Below, piece by piece: positions 1 through 11,700 of a stretch of 64,000 nt of DNA. The number at the start of each line of letters is the position of its first letter. The first letter of the stretch is position 1. This DNA comes from Ustilaginoidea virens. Its lineage: Eukaryota; Ascomycota; Sordariomycetes; Hypocreales; Clavicipitaceae. The position numbers and the translations under genes are program-made. The stretch spans positions 6,200,501-6,264,500 of the forward strand of contig NC_057317.1 of assembly GCF_000687475.1 (NCBI RefSeq). Direction: 5' to 3'. The notes beneath the pieces are model-generated. The model made no database searches and was not told the origin of the DNA. It worked only from the letters and a program-made list of their open reading frames with translations.

Positions 1-2400
1 CCGGTCAACTAAGATGAGGTAAATAGGGCGTTTATTATATAGTAGAGGGTTGATTTGGAAGATATCGCCTTCTATGATATCCAAATAATGCATAGGGTCT
101 AGTATAGCCCCTAATGTAAAACGCCGAACTGACTTTGCCCTTTTATAGGCGATGCAGTTAAAATCAGAATCCTTTACCTTACTGAGATTAGGTAACCCTA
201 TGGTTGATGTATAGGTTTTCTTTAAAAGTTGGATTCCAATATGCCTAAGCCGGATATGCTAAAGTCCGGCTAGTAATAGCAGCTTTTGATACTCAGTATT
301 AGCTGCTGGAGCTGGGTCGAGGGTAACCGGAGCCCTCTATAGTGGTTGGGCTGTATTAGGAATAGCAGCCTCTATTGGTACCACCGAAAAACCAAGACTA
401 GCTGGTAAGGTAGCTTGCGAATTAGCTAGTAGATGGTCCGAGTCAGCTAGTAGGGTAGGTAAATCCTCTGGCAGGGGATATTCCTCGTATTCTTCTAGGT
501 TGGCTAGGGCGGGTATTTCGACCGAGATATTATATAAAGCCGGGTGATTTTAGCTAGTATGATGTAAAAACGGCGAATCTACCCCTTTTTATTATAAAAA
601 GAAGCCATACTTCTTAAAATTAAGAAGCCCAATACACTTGTTGTTGCTATTAACTAGGCTTTAGCCCTGAATACTGCCACGATTCAGATAGTATTTAATA
701 CCGCTAAAGATGTTAATGTCAAAAGCTGGTATGAAGAGGGCGTTGGTAAGCTCTAAGGTGCCCCACTGAGGTGGGTTGGTGCCCTATAGCACGGTAAAAC
801 GCGCTATGCCCCACCCACTGGGCTTGATTGGGCCACCACCTATGCTGATAACTGGTCTGTTTCCGGTATAGTATTGGAAGTAGGTGAAATGCTTTTTATC
901 GTTAATGATATGCACCGTAGAACTAATATCGTAGAGCAAAGAATCTATTGGCGTTTTCCCACTGGATTGTGCACTATAGCTGGTAGCTAGAAATTGCATA
1001 TATTCGCGGTCCTAAAAGGAAGAATAGGCTGTCTCACTAGGTATAAGACTTAGAGTGTTATAATTCCCTAGTACGAAGGAATCAATAGTCTTTTCCTTTT
1101 CGTCGGTCTTTTATAGGGTATCTACTTTATTAGCTGAATCTTTCTTTTCTTTCTTCTTCTTATTTTCCGGCTTGCCTTATATGGCTAAAGAAGACCCTTA
1201 TTGGGTAGAAGACCCCTATTTCTTTTTATTGGCGTTGGTGGTAGTGTTTTTACTACCCTTACTAGTATTATTACTAGCCGACTTGCTACTATTGTTAGTA
1301 GCGGCACCCTTGACCTTTGCAAGGTGGGTAGTAGCCCTTGCTACTGATAACCCTTTAATGCATTGTTCTTCCAGTAAATCAACTATATAAAATTGCAGGT
1401 TAATATTTGATGTATTTCCCTAAGTATAGGCGATTCTTATTATTGTGCGGTGCCGTTCTGCCTACTGAAAAAAGACCCCTTCTACAGCATGTAAATACTA
1501 GCTGATTTGGTCGAAAGGTTATATATAGGAGCCTAAAATTTGCAGCCTGGATAGGTAGCTATTAAAGGAGGCGTTAAAAGATTCTAAGGTACCCTTATAG
1601 CCTATAAAATTTAGTTGATGGAAGGCAGGGTATAGGTAGGTCCGCTATATGTCTGATGAGTGAGAATACTGTTTGGTAAGTAACGTAAAGGCTAACTCTG
1701 GGTCAGTGCACCAGTTAATAGCGGCAGCTAGTCCTTCTATGCAACTATTCTTAATAAGTAATAGTAAAAGTGCTTGCTTTAAATCGTTAAAACTGCTAGC
1801 AATAGAAGGATTTTCGATAAATTTAGCGATATTAAGTGCCCTAAGTTGAATCATAAGGGCCTGTTTCTATTAGTCGAAGTTAGATACCCCCCTTAGCTTT
1901 TAGGATTCCTAGAATCCGTTGGCTGTTTTAGCTAATTCCTTAATAGCTATAGCGCTGACTTAGCTGCTAATGCTGGATGGAACCGGCAGGGGTTGCTGCT
2001 AGGCTTTGGGTAGTAATAGTGGATTATTTCCTTTACCCACAGGGGTTTGGAAGGTATCTATATCTATTATATCCTAGGATGGTGGGCTAGTAGCAGGCTT
2101 GATTAGTCTGTCTACTAAGGTGCCCACCTTAATAGCCAAAAAATCGATTTTAGAATTAATTCGATTAAATTTATAGTTGAATTCTTTTCTTATTTCCTAT
2201 TGGTCTTCCCTGAGCTAGGCAATTTCCTAGTTATTATCAGATTCTTCTACCTCTGCCGTATTAGGGATTTGGTAGCCTAGGTTATTGGCGGTAGGAACGT
2301 TCTGACTGGCTATTATAGGAAGAGAAAAGGTGCCGGAAAGTCTTAAAAATGCGAAGAAAATCAAGACTGAAAATCTAGATAAAACTAGAAGAAAGCTGCG
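1..2400 (-). pseudogene. Copia1-A gag-protease-integrase polyprotein, RIP-degraded
   Basis: Decayed reading frame on the minus strand. Gag occupies roughly 1170-2400 and includes a Lys/Asn/Ser-rich C-terminal tail near 1150-1330. The aspartic protease is open at 784-999, with the active-site triplet read as D-I-S-S where D-T-G-S is expected. The integrase pre-domain and N-terminal part run to position 1. Comparison with Copia1-B (11890-14540) and -D (48470-50900) shows the same domain order. Numerous in-frame TAG and TAA codons make it non-functional. Short open runs on the plus strand here are shadows. Confidence 0.88.
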
Positions 2401-2580
2401 TTAAGGAATAACCTTAGAAAATCCTATTGCAGGGATGTGTTGCAGCTTGGTGTGGTAGCTGGGTTCCTAAATCTGGGATGATCAGTCCCTTGTTAGTAGA
2501 TTTCTGGAAGGTTAGCTGCCAAATGCATTAAAATCCTAAGTTAGTATAAAAAAGTCTTAAGCTGGAAGCCTTGAGACACC

Positions 2581-2592
2581 GGGCTCATAACC
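2581..2592 (-). other. Copia1-A primer binding site, half tRNA-iMet type
   Basis: GGTTATGAGCCC on the minus strand directly abuts the 5' LTR. It is complementary to the anticodon arm of initiator tRNA-Met rather than to a tRNA 3' end, as in Drosophila copia, which primes from a tRNA fragment cut in the anticodon stem-loop. Confidence 0.8.
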
Positions 2593-3308
2593 TGTTGCAA
2601 AATGGTGACTTAGAACACTGTTGGAAAGTATACTAAGTACCGACAGTGGCGTACAAGGCGTTGCAGAATAAAACAAGCTGGTTAAAGATTAAAAACGCAC
2701 ACACGGGGTTGACCAGAGCAAAGATGTTAGGGAAATCTGATTCTAATTGTTGGTGACTATTCTAGCTAGAAAGAGGGAATTTTGGGCATATTTCTACCAT
2801 CTTGAAAAAGTGGTTGAAAATAATGAAAAACCGCAAAAATAGCGAAAAAACCCGACGAAAAGTCGGTCTGCCCAACCGTGCCCAGTCTGTGCCCAATATC
2901 CTACCCAATGCCTACCCAACCAAGCCCAGTGGCTTGTAGCGGTGTGCCGGATGCCCTATAACAGCCTGCCGTACGGGCCGGAAGCCCTATATCGGTGTGC
3001 CGTAAAGGCGCGGTGTAGCGGGTGACTGTATGTAGAAGGCCGAAAGTGCTGATTTGCCCATTTGGTAATCCCGTAGAAATGCGCCGCCTGTTGTGGGCCC
3101 TGTGGCCCGCTGTGACCGGCCGCTGTGGCCGGCTGTGGGGCGCTGTGCCGGTGCCGTGACCGGCGCTGTGGCCCACTGTAATCGGCGTTGTGGGGCGCTG
3201 TGCCCCACCATAGCGCCTGGTATAGCCACCGCGATATCTCAACGCAGAGACGTCGTATGGTGGCGAGACCAGTACCAAAATACAGCTAAAAAGGCGCTGA
3301 TTTCAACA
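2593..3308 (-). repeat. Copia1-A 5' LTR (716 bp)
   Basis: Bounded by TGTTG and CAACA, the same length as the LTRs of Copia1-B. The 3090-3200 segment is a GC-rich block of short GGCCAC/GGTCAC-type repeats and inverted repeats. It opens overlapping 80-125 codon frames on both strands; these recur in every LTR copy and are not genes. Confidence 0.95.
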
Positions 3309-4146
3309 GTACTATACGACGGCCACATTATAGTCCTTATAGGAGACCCTTAGGCTAATAATCTTTTCCGATATATAGGGGTTTAAGGCGGATCAGAGTA
3401 TTTCTAGCTTAACCGACTTAGGCTACCTAAGCCCCCCTGCTAACGCTAATTTTTCTTTAAAGTATATAAAGAAGGTAAAAAAGGGTTTTTTTAGCGCCTA
3501 ATAGAGGGTATACTTAAGCTTACTAATTATGCATTCCTCCTAATACAGGTCCTTAAAGAGTCGCTATAAATAGTTAAAAAAAGCTATAGGGCGGTAATAG
3601 AGGGCTATACTATTCTCAAAGAATGCCGCAACTTCGGATTAAACTATAGCTAAGAGGTTTTAGTAGATAAATATCTATTAGGTCTTATCGTTACCGATAA
3701 AATCCTAATTGATCTCTAATTTATACTCTATAAAGGTCTTCTATACGGTAAATATAGCCTTTTTACCGTTAAAGGGTTCCCTAACCGGTATTAGCTTACG
3801 CTTAAATTGGGTTTCCTTTAAAATTAGGATAGAATTAGTTTAAAACCAATTAGGGGTCGTTATAGGGGCTAGCAATAATTATTATTACATCTGGTTGATA
3901 AGAGCCTATATCTAACGCTCGGTCTATTCGGCCTAAGTGTATATCTAATGCTCACTCTCCTGGCTTTAGGATAGCTATTCTTAGAACCTTATATTAAGGA
4001 CTTCTATAGTATTAGTAATTAACTCCTATTAAGCGGCCTAGTAATAAGCGGAGGCGCATCAGGCATCATCTAAGCCTAGGGTATTCTATAAGGGCCCTAT
4101 ATCTATTATCGGCAGTTATATATGATATAACAATAAGGGTTGAGAG
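3309..4146 (-). pseudogene. Gypsy1-A gag fragment
   Basis: Decayed frame collinear with gag of Gypsy1-B (right part of 17900-19120) and Gypsy1-C (23190-24461). Only the N-terminal and central gag parts remain; the zinc knuckle is lost. Many TAG/TAA codons. No function is expected. Confidence 0.8.
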
Positions 4147-4156
4147 AGTTTTACCA
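4147..4156 (-). other. Gypsy1-A self-priming primer site
   Basis: Minus-strand TGGTAAAACT lies 2 nt inside the LTR end (4159). It is near-complementary to the LTR segment at 4210-4219 (minus AGTTTTATTA), differing only at RIP-type positions. Same arrangement as in Gypsy1-B, Gypsy1-C and Gypsy2. Confidence 0.6.
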
Positions 4157-4158
4157 AT

Positions 4159-4421
4159 TGTAACAGACTGGCCCTAGGGCGACTACAAATAGGCGTCAAT
4201 CGAATGTATTAATAAAACTAAAGAGGAAAAGAGAAGAGCCCGAATCGGGTCCCTTCCGTAGTCTATATATATCCGTGTGTGGCGCGGGCTAAAGCCCTAA
4301 CGTTGCCCTATAAGCCCGCGCATCTGCCTTATATTATCCGTCCCGGACTAGGCACGGGCGCAGCCCGAGCCCTAGCCAATCCATGCAATCCATGACACGG
4401 GCATAGCCCGAGTCCGTGACA
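4159..4421 (-). repeat. Gypsy1-A 5' LTR (263 bp)
   Basis: TG...CA bounded, near-identical to the 254 bp LTRs of Gypsy1-B. The extra 9 bp are a tandem duplication of CAATCCATG near 4385-4394. Confidence 0.92.
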
Positions 4422-6228
4422 AATAGAGCAAATAGATCAATAGATATAGTGCTATATACCCTAGTAGAAGCAGTTAAGGCCACCTAGTAATACAAAGGAA
4501 TAGTATTACTGCTATAATTAGATATCTCTATGGCATTCGATACTATTAACTATACTAGACTTATGTACCTCCTCCTCTAAAGCAATACCCCTCGATGGAT
4601 AGTAGCCTAGGTCTAAGGCTTTACTATATTGCGTTTAGCTAAAATCTTCTTTAAAGGCTAACCTACTTAATGATTCCTAATTATGGCAGGAGTGCCCTAA
4701 GGCTTCCTAATCTCCCTAATCTTTTTCCTTTTCTATGTTGTACCTTTATACTATAGACTCGAAATAGTAGATAACTTACTAACCCTAGGATTTACGGACG
4801 ATACTAATATAATCGCATATGGCAAAATAATGCGGGATATAGTTGCAACCCTTTCGAAAGTATAGAAGATCTGCGAAAAGTAGTCAGCAGAGGCTGGACT
4901 AAAATTCAACCTAGCAAAGAGTAAGCTAATATCCTTTACTAAATAGTACCAACTGGACACCTCTATAATACGACTCAGTAATGCGACTATCTAGCCTATA
5001 TAATACGCTCGATTCCTTAGAGTAGAGATTAACTGTAAACTTAGCTGGTCTGACTATAGGGCCTAAATAGTAAAGAAACTGGAAAGGCAGAAGCTCGCCC
5101 TTATCGCCCTAGCGGCCTCTATATAGGGTTGCTAGTTCTGCGAAGCCTGACTATTATATATATAGGTTATTAGAACTATAATCGCCTTTAGCGCTAGAAT
5201 CTAGCATACTCTTACTAAGCCGGGAGAAGTAGTAAGAGGTATTATATATAGTTTAATTGCTAAATAGTCAAAGTGCCTCTATATAGTTATAGGAGCCTAC
5301 CAAGTAATACCTAATGCAATTATAGAAACTAAAGTAGTAGTCCCTTTATTCGACCTCTACCTTAATCTAGCCCGATAATGATTCCTTACTAGAATCTAAG
5401 AAAGTAGTATAGCCGACCTTATCTCTAATGTATGTACTGTTATCTAGACTTGGCTACGATAAAGACTTACCTATAGATGAGGGCGACCGACCGAGAATAA
5501 AATACTAAATTATATAGCCTTTAAAGACTTAATTCTATTTTATGACGATAAACTATCCCCTGTTTACTCCCTAGCTTTTAAATAGATAAAGAGATAGTAA
5601 TCTAAGTAAAACCTCGCCTAAATATAATACCTACTAAGGAACCGCCCTACTGCTAAAAGTGCCCCTAACTTTACCTCTATAAAGAAGATGCTAAATCTCT
5701 ATAAAAACCTCCGTAAATATAAGTCCTCCCTCCTCACCTAACTTAAAACGGAAAAAATAGGCCTTAATAAGTTCCTATATAAAATGAAGGTCCTATTTAT
5801 CTGCCACCCGTATTGCTAATATAGTCTTAATATGGAAAACATTAAATATATAATCCTAGAGTATAGTAACTATCTTAGAAACCCTCCCTTTTATATCTAA
5901 GACCGCCCTATACTAGATAAGTATAGTATTATCTAAGCATTTGAAAATAAAGACTTAGCTAAGCAGGTCATTAAATAGGTCCTTAATACCCGCCAACTCA
6001 AATAGTTTACCCTAGCTATTATACTTACTACCTACGCAGACTTCAGCTCTAATAGCAACCTAATACGATTGCACCCCAACCCTAGACTATATATATATAT
6101 ATAGACAATTATAGATAAAGATACGACTGACTATATAGATAAAAAAAGTATATCCTTTTTATATAAGCTATTTATATAGTCGATAGATTTAGACCCCTAA
6201 TCTTCCTAATACCCCTAACCCTCTAGCC
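4422..6228 (+). pseudogene. LINE (Tad-like) reverse transcriptase and C-terminal domain, truncated
   Basis: Plus-strand decayed frame of a non-LTR retrotransposon. RT blocks are visible in order: LLLDIS-AFDTINY near 4515-4560, the GVPQG-like loop near 4690-4720, and the catalytic FTDDTNIIAYG near 4791-4823 (the F-A-D-D motif of LINE RTs). After RT come the KFNLAKSKL segment and a long C-terminal region with the LLTQLKT-KIGLNKFLY motif near 5730-5790, usual in fungal LINE ORF2 proteins. The endonuclease and the 5' part are missing because Gypsy1-A sits at 4421. The 3' end is broken by Gypsy1-B, whose target duplication TAGCC is 6224-6228. RIP stops throughout. Confidence 0.85.
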
Positions 6229-6482
6229 TGTGACGGACTAGCCCTAGGGCGACTGCGAATAGGCGTTAATCGGATGTATTGATAAAACTAAGGAGGAAGG
6301 GAGAAGAGCCCAAATCGGGTCCCTTCCGCAGTCTATATATATCCATATATGGCGCGGGCTAGAGCCCTAATGTTACCCTATAGGCCTACGCGTCTACCTT
6401 ATATCATCCGTTCCAGACTAGGCATAGGCGCAGCCCGAGCCTCAGTTAATCTATAATATAGGCATAGCCTAAGTCTGTGATA
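6229..6482 (-). repeat. Gypsy1-B 3' LTR
   Basis: 254 bp, TG to (RIPed) TA end. The internal side, 6483-6500, is a pyrimidine run that on the minus strand forms the purine-rich polypurine tract next to the LTR, as in Gypsy1-C (43812-43823). Confidence 0.94.
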
Positions 6483-7960
6483 TACCCCCCTTCTCCGGGA
6501 AAAATTTTATCTATTTTATATCGGGGTTGCTATAGGGTTCGGCCGGGTCTATTATATATCTAAATATCCCCCTATTTAAACTTAAATGCCTCCCGCACCG
6601 CAGTATCCTTAAAGTTCTCTAGCGGTTCTTAAGTCGGCGAGTTATACCCCTTCTATTTTACTAGTATATTATATTTACTGCTATAACCCCGAGCGTTCTT
6701 AGTAGCTAGTATCTCCTCAACCTCGAATTCCTTATATAGGGTATTAGAGTCCTCTGGTAGGACTAGTAGGGGGCCGGGCCTAGTATCTATAAGTATTTAG
6801 CTTAGCAGCGGGTCGGAAGCGGCATATTCTATAAGATTAATGTGAAAAACCGGGTGGATACTGTCGGGAATATTGAGTTAGATATTAAGCAGGGATAGGA
6901 TAGCTACGATAGTATACTTAGTAGATACCCAGTCGAGCTTTTTATAAGGCCGGTTAGTCTTAATGTTCTGTAGACTTAGCTAGACTTAGTCCCCGATTTA
7001 GTAGCGTTCTGCTAGGTGTTGGGATCGGTTCGTCGTATCCTGCTGCTGCTATTAAGTAAAGGCAATAGCGGCCTAAGCGAGTTCGCCCCCCTCTTATATT
7101 ATGGCTAGGAAGCGCACTACTTGCCCCTTAGGGGTCGTTAAACTTAGCATAATATTAAGGAGAGGTGCTATAATAGGAGAGTCGAAGCTATTTAGGAGAC
7201 GGTTTAGATTATATCTAGTGATTAAGGAAATGCAGTTATTTAGAGTGTATTAATAAGTCGCGAGATATTAGGGCTAGTCGTATTAGTCAAATGCTACCTT
7301 AATGCGTAAGATAGCCTAGACCTCCTGGTTTATATGCTCTATACTACCGTCGGTCTATAGGTGATATATAGTCGAGAGGAGTTGTTCGGTCCCGATAGCC
7401 TTATATATTGTGGTTTAGAATTGGCCTACCTAATCTAAGCCTCTATTGCTGATAATCTAGGCAGGGAATCTATAATGCCGCTATTAGCAGTCGAGAAACC
7501 ATTCTATATAATCTTCCGCTCGTATTAAGTGTATCGCCTTAAGCTAGATATATTTAGATAGGCGGTCGGTAATAACTATTAGGTAATATAGGTCGGAGGC
7601 GTCCTGGGTTAGGAGGTCGGTTATAAAGTCAATAGAGATTTAAGACTAAAAACGATCTAGAATCGGTAAAGGCTAGAGTAGGCCCTATCGTAATTAGCGG
7701 CTCTTATGCGCTTTATGGTATTAGTAATTCCGAATAAACCGAGCTACTTTAGATGATATGCTATTGAAGTAGTAGTCCTATTATAGGAGTTAGAAGGTTG
7801 TATTCTTCCCTGGGTGCCCTGCGGTAGGGGAGTTATAGTATTGTTAGATTACTGTAGTTATTAGCGGCTCGAACGAAGGGAGCTAAACCTGGCCCTGATA
7901 GAGTAGCGCTTTATAAGCATTTAGGGTATAGTCTGCGATCTGCTTTTTGGTTTTTGCCTC
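6483..7960 (-). pseudogene. Gypsy1-B integrase and chromodomain, C-terminal pol
   Basis: C-terminal pol. Near 6590-6660 the minus strand reads GYNSPT-EPLENFKDT, the tail of the chromodomain that defines chromoviruses and in the known family directs integration to marked chromatin. The tryptophan before EP has become a stop. Upstream lies decayed integrase sequence up to 7955, then the Copia1-B target duplication GCCTC (7956-7960). The frame continues at 15520. Not functional. Confidence 0.85.
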
Positions 7961-8676
7961 TGTTGCAAAATGGTGATTCAGAACACTGTTGGAAATGTAC
8001 TGGATACCGACAGTGGCGTATAAGGCGTTGCAGAATAAAACAAAGAGCTGGTTAAAGATTTAAAGCGCACAAGAGGTTGACCAGAGCAAAGATATTAGGG
8101 AAATCTAATTCTAATTGTTGGTGACTATTCTAGCTAGAAAGAGGGAAATTTGGGCATATTTCTACCATCTTGAAAAAGTGGTTGAAAATAATAAAAAACC
8201 GCAAAAATAGCGAAAAAACCCGACGAAAAGTCGGTCTGCCCAACCGTGCCCAGTCTGTGCCCAATATCCTACCTAATGCCTACCCAACCAAGCCCAGTAG
8301 CTTGTAGCGGTGTGCCGGATGCCCTATAACAGCCTGCCGTACGGGCCGGAAGCCCTATATCGGTGTGCCGTAAAGGCGCGGTGTAGCGGGTGACTGTATG
8401 TAGAAGGCCGAAAGTGCTGATTTGCCCATTTGGTAATCCCGTAGAAATGCGCCGCCTATTGTGGGCCCTGTGGCCCACTATGACCGGCCGCTGTGGCCGG
8501 ATGTGGGTCGCTGTACCGGTACCGTGACCGGCGCTGTGGCCCACTGTAATCGGCGTTGTGGGGCGCTGTGCCCCACCATAGCGCCTGGTATAGCCACCGC
8601 GATATCTCAACGCAGAAACGTCGTATGGTGGCGAGACCAGTACCAAAATACAGCTAAAAAGGCGCTGATTTTAATA
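7961..8676 (-). repeat. Copia1-B 3' LTR
   Basis: 716 bp, starts TGTTGCAAAA; the far end is AATA where other copies read AACA (a RIP transition). Contains the GC-rich repeat block around 8455-8580 that creates recurrent spurious frames. Confidence 0.95.
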
Positions 8677-8757
8677 CCCCCTCTGATTAGCAATATGGCT
8701 AATCCTAGCGTTAGAATAAAAGAAAGAAGTCCCGTAAAAAAGAAGAAAAAAAAAAAA

Positions 8758-11700
8758 TTATAGGGATTATAGCCCTAATAATTGCCGAAATATGGGGAAT
8801 TTCGGGCTTGGGAGTGGTTTGGTAAGTCCATCCGTAGGCATATCTATCGTGGGTAAATAAGATATTTTTACTAGGCCACCGTGGGCCTTCTCACGTATAT
8901 ACCGGAATTTAAGTAAGGTATGCTTAGTGCGGGCATGCTGATTTGGGTTATTTGCATTAGAAATAGACCTTTGGTTATCGCAGTATAGTGGTATCGGGCG
9001 TTGAATATCGACCTGGATTTCTTTAAACAAATTAGATATCCATTCTACTTCGCGAAGCGCCTCAAGCATTGCATTAGACTCGGCTTTAAGTATTGATAAA
9101 ACCACAGTCGAAGACCGTTTTGACCTTTAGCTAATAGGCCTACTATTTAAGGTAGTAAGATAACTACTAGTGGACTTTGAAGTCAGCCGGCATCTAGCAA
9201 AATCGCTGTCAGAAAATGCAGCTAATACTACGGTAGCTTTAGCGGCTCGGTAATAAATGGCTGTATTTGCCGTACTAGCTAAGTAGCGAAAAGCGCCTTT
9301 AGTAGCATTAAGCTATATAGTGGAAGCCTGTTGCATATATCGTGACAGGTATTGCGTTGGAAAGGCAAGGTCAGGTCTTAATATTATCATCAACCATATC
9401 GCTATTCCTACTAGCTGCTGGAATAAGTGTTGATTACTAGTATCTAGCGGCATATTACCAGCCTCAGACTCAGCAAGTATACCGGGCTATAGTGGGATTA
9501 GATGCGGTTGTGCATCCTTAAGGTTGAATTTCTTAAGGACTTCCGTAATAAATTGCGATTGGTGCAGCCATAATAGGCCCTTTTCTCTATCCCTAATAAT
9601 CTGCACTCCTAGAAAGAAGGAGGCAGGTCTTCGGTCTTCTATAGCATATACCTTATGGAACTTAGCCTTAAGCTGGTCAATATAGCTAAGGTCCGGACCG
9701 ACAATTAAGCAGTCATCTATATAGGTTATAATAAAGGTATACGTTCCTTTATTATAGAAGACGGCAGCATCAGAAAGTAGCGGCGTAAAACCCTTTTGTA
9801 CTAGAAGGTCTTTTAACCGTAACTGCCACTCGCGAGGGCCTTGTTTTAGCCTATATAAGGCTTTCTTTAATAGTATGACCTATGATGCAGAGGGGTTATA
9901 TCCAACCTTAGTAAGTAAGGCTAGAAGTCGACGATGCTACTGGTCAGACCATAAGGCTGGGTTAGGTAAGAGTAGGCTTTCTGCAAATTCTACAAAACTA
10001 GCTGGAATCTCTATATAAATCGTCTCCAGTAGTTCGCTATTTAGAAAGGCATTAATAAAGTCTATTTGCTCTATTTCCTAGTTATTTGCAGTAGCAAGAG
10101 CAAGGATAATCCTCTATATTAGTGGGATCGAAGTCAAGGCATAGGTCTCCGTAAAGTCTTGCCTAGATACCTATATAAAGCCTTTGATAACTAATCGTGC
10201 CTTATATTTAACCGGGTTATTATTCGCATCTTTCTTAACGCGAAAAATAGGCCGGTTACGCAATATTTTCCTACTAGTAGGAACACTAATCTTAGGAATA
10301 AATTGGAAGATATTTAAATCGATTAATTGCTCGAATTCCGAAAATAAGGCTTTTACCCAGCTATCCTTATGTGGGCTATATAAGACTTCCTTCCAGCTAT
10401 TAGGCATACCTTCTGGGGCCCATTTTGCAGCCTTAATCTTTGCTGTATAGCAAATATCGTAAAAAGTATAGGAAGGGGGGAAATCCTATGTGGAAGCCTC
10501 TAGGGGGCTGCCTGGGTATCTAAAAATCTGGTCGTTTTTCGGCTGGGTGGGTAGGAAAGCACCCCATTAGTCAGTCTATAGGTCAGACTATTAGTCAGAC
10601 TGTTAGTCAGTCTGTGGGTTAGGCTGTTAGTCAGCCTGTAGGTCTAAAAGTGACCTATAGTATCTATAACCTAGGATACCTTGTACGTCTCGTATCTGTG
10701 GCTGTATTCTTCCTTGAATTCTACCCCTAGTAGCCCTAACCTGGTATGGCTGAATAGGCGGTATATTTTTTGGTGCTTGAAATATTTTTACCTATGGTCT
10801 CTCATTTGAGGCGATATCTAGACTCTTGAATTTCAGATATTCTAGTGTAGGCAGCGTTTTACTATAGCGAAATGCTGTATTTACTAAGAAGCCGGGCGAA
10901 AAGGTAGAATCTATTGTGTCGGAAAGTCGCAGAAAATCAGTGTGTATGGGGCTTTAAGATTCGGACTATTGAAAATTTATTATGTGGGGCGAGTCAGAAT
11001 TTTCATATGTGTGGGGTATGCCCACTTTTGTGATGGATTCGGAAAATCTTAGTGGTTGAGATTCCTGGTGACGAGAGCTTTCTGTATTTCCTAGTATTTG
11101 CAGCCTTTTTGTATAGGAAAAAGGTGTATTTTCCTTAGCCGGTGAAAGCGGACCGTCTTGCCTAAGCTGAAAAGCTAAGTTAGGCTGAAGCGATTTAGAA
11201 TTGAAAGACAGCGAATTGCTAGGAAATATTGCAGAGTGCTGTGGCGGGCCAATTAGTAGGCCCACTGGTTGTGGCAGGCCTATTGGTTGTGATAGGCCTG
11301 CTGATTGTGGTAGATCCGTATGCTGTATTAGGCCTATTAGTTGTAGTAAGCCCATGGGCTATGTTGGATCCGTAGCCTATGGTAGGCCTGTGCCCTCGGC
11401 TAAGCCTGAAATAGGCATATTTAGGCGAGGCGACTTCTAAATAGGCTCTTCTAAAGCAATTTAGTCGTTATTTACCCCTCTAAATTAGAAGGCGGTTGGA
11501 AATCAAAAGTGCCCTCTAGGCCATTTGAAATAGGGCTTATACCTTTATTTTAGTAGGTGAAAGTAATGAAAGAGGTCTTAGTGATGACCCGGCGATATGG
11601 GATATAGACGAGGTAGGTGCTATTACCTAGCGTAGCTAGTAACCTACCTGACTCGGTCCGGGGGGCCAGCTTGTGGCTGATGACCTGTTTTTCTGGAGGG

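Larger units (their letters stand above)
1..3308 (-). mobile_element. Copia1-A, Ty1/copia retrotransposon, 3' part beyond the window
   Basis: Element reading right to left: 5' LTR at 2593-3308, primer site at 2581-2592, gag, protease and the start of integrase. RT, RNase H and the 3' LTR lie left of position 1. The same order and near-identical sequence recur in Copia1-B, -C and -D. The right edge abuts gag of a gypsy element, so Copia1-A inserted into Gypsy1-A. The expected second copy of the target duplication (GTACT at 3309-3313) cannot be checked because the left end is missing. Stops in the frame are nearly all TAG/TAA at former CAG, CAA or TGG codons. Confidence 0.93.
3309..4421 (-). 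mobile_element. Gypsy1-A, 5' end fragment of a Ty3/gypsy chromovirus
   Basis: Minus-strand element consisting of the 5' LTR (4159-4421), primer site and the N-terminal half of gag, cut at 3308 by Copia1-A. Sequence parallels Gypsy1-B at about 18330-19428. The right flank begins AATAG and enters a LINE; the matching left flank is outside the window. Confidence 0.88.

Noticed and set aside
2901..3353. Overlapping 80-125 codon frames on both strands, repeated at 8269-8763, 15140-15562, 22433-22735, 47411-47884 and 54289-54666
   Set aside because: All lie in the GC-rich block of Copia1 LTRs. Two frames on one strand and one on the other are open together, which reflects absence of TA-rich stops, not coding.
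4751..4960. 69-codon minus-strand frame
   Set aside because: Shadow of the LINE RT catalytic region on the plus strand.
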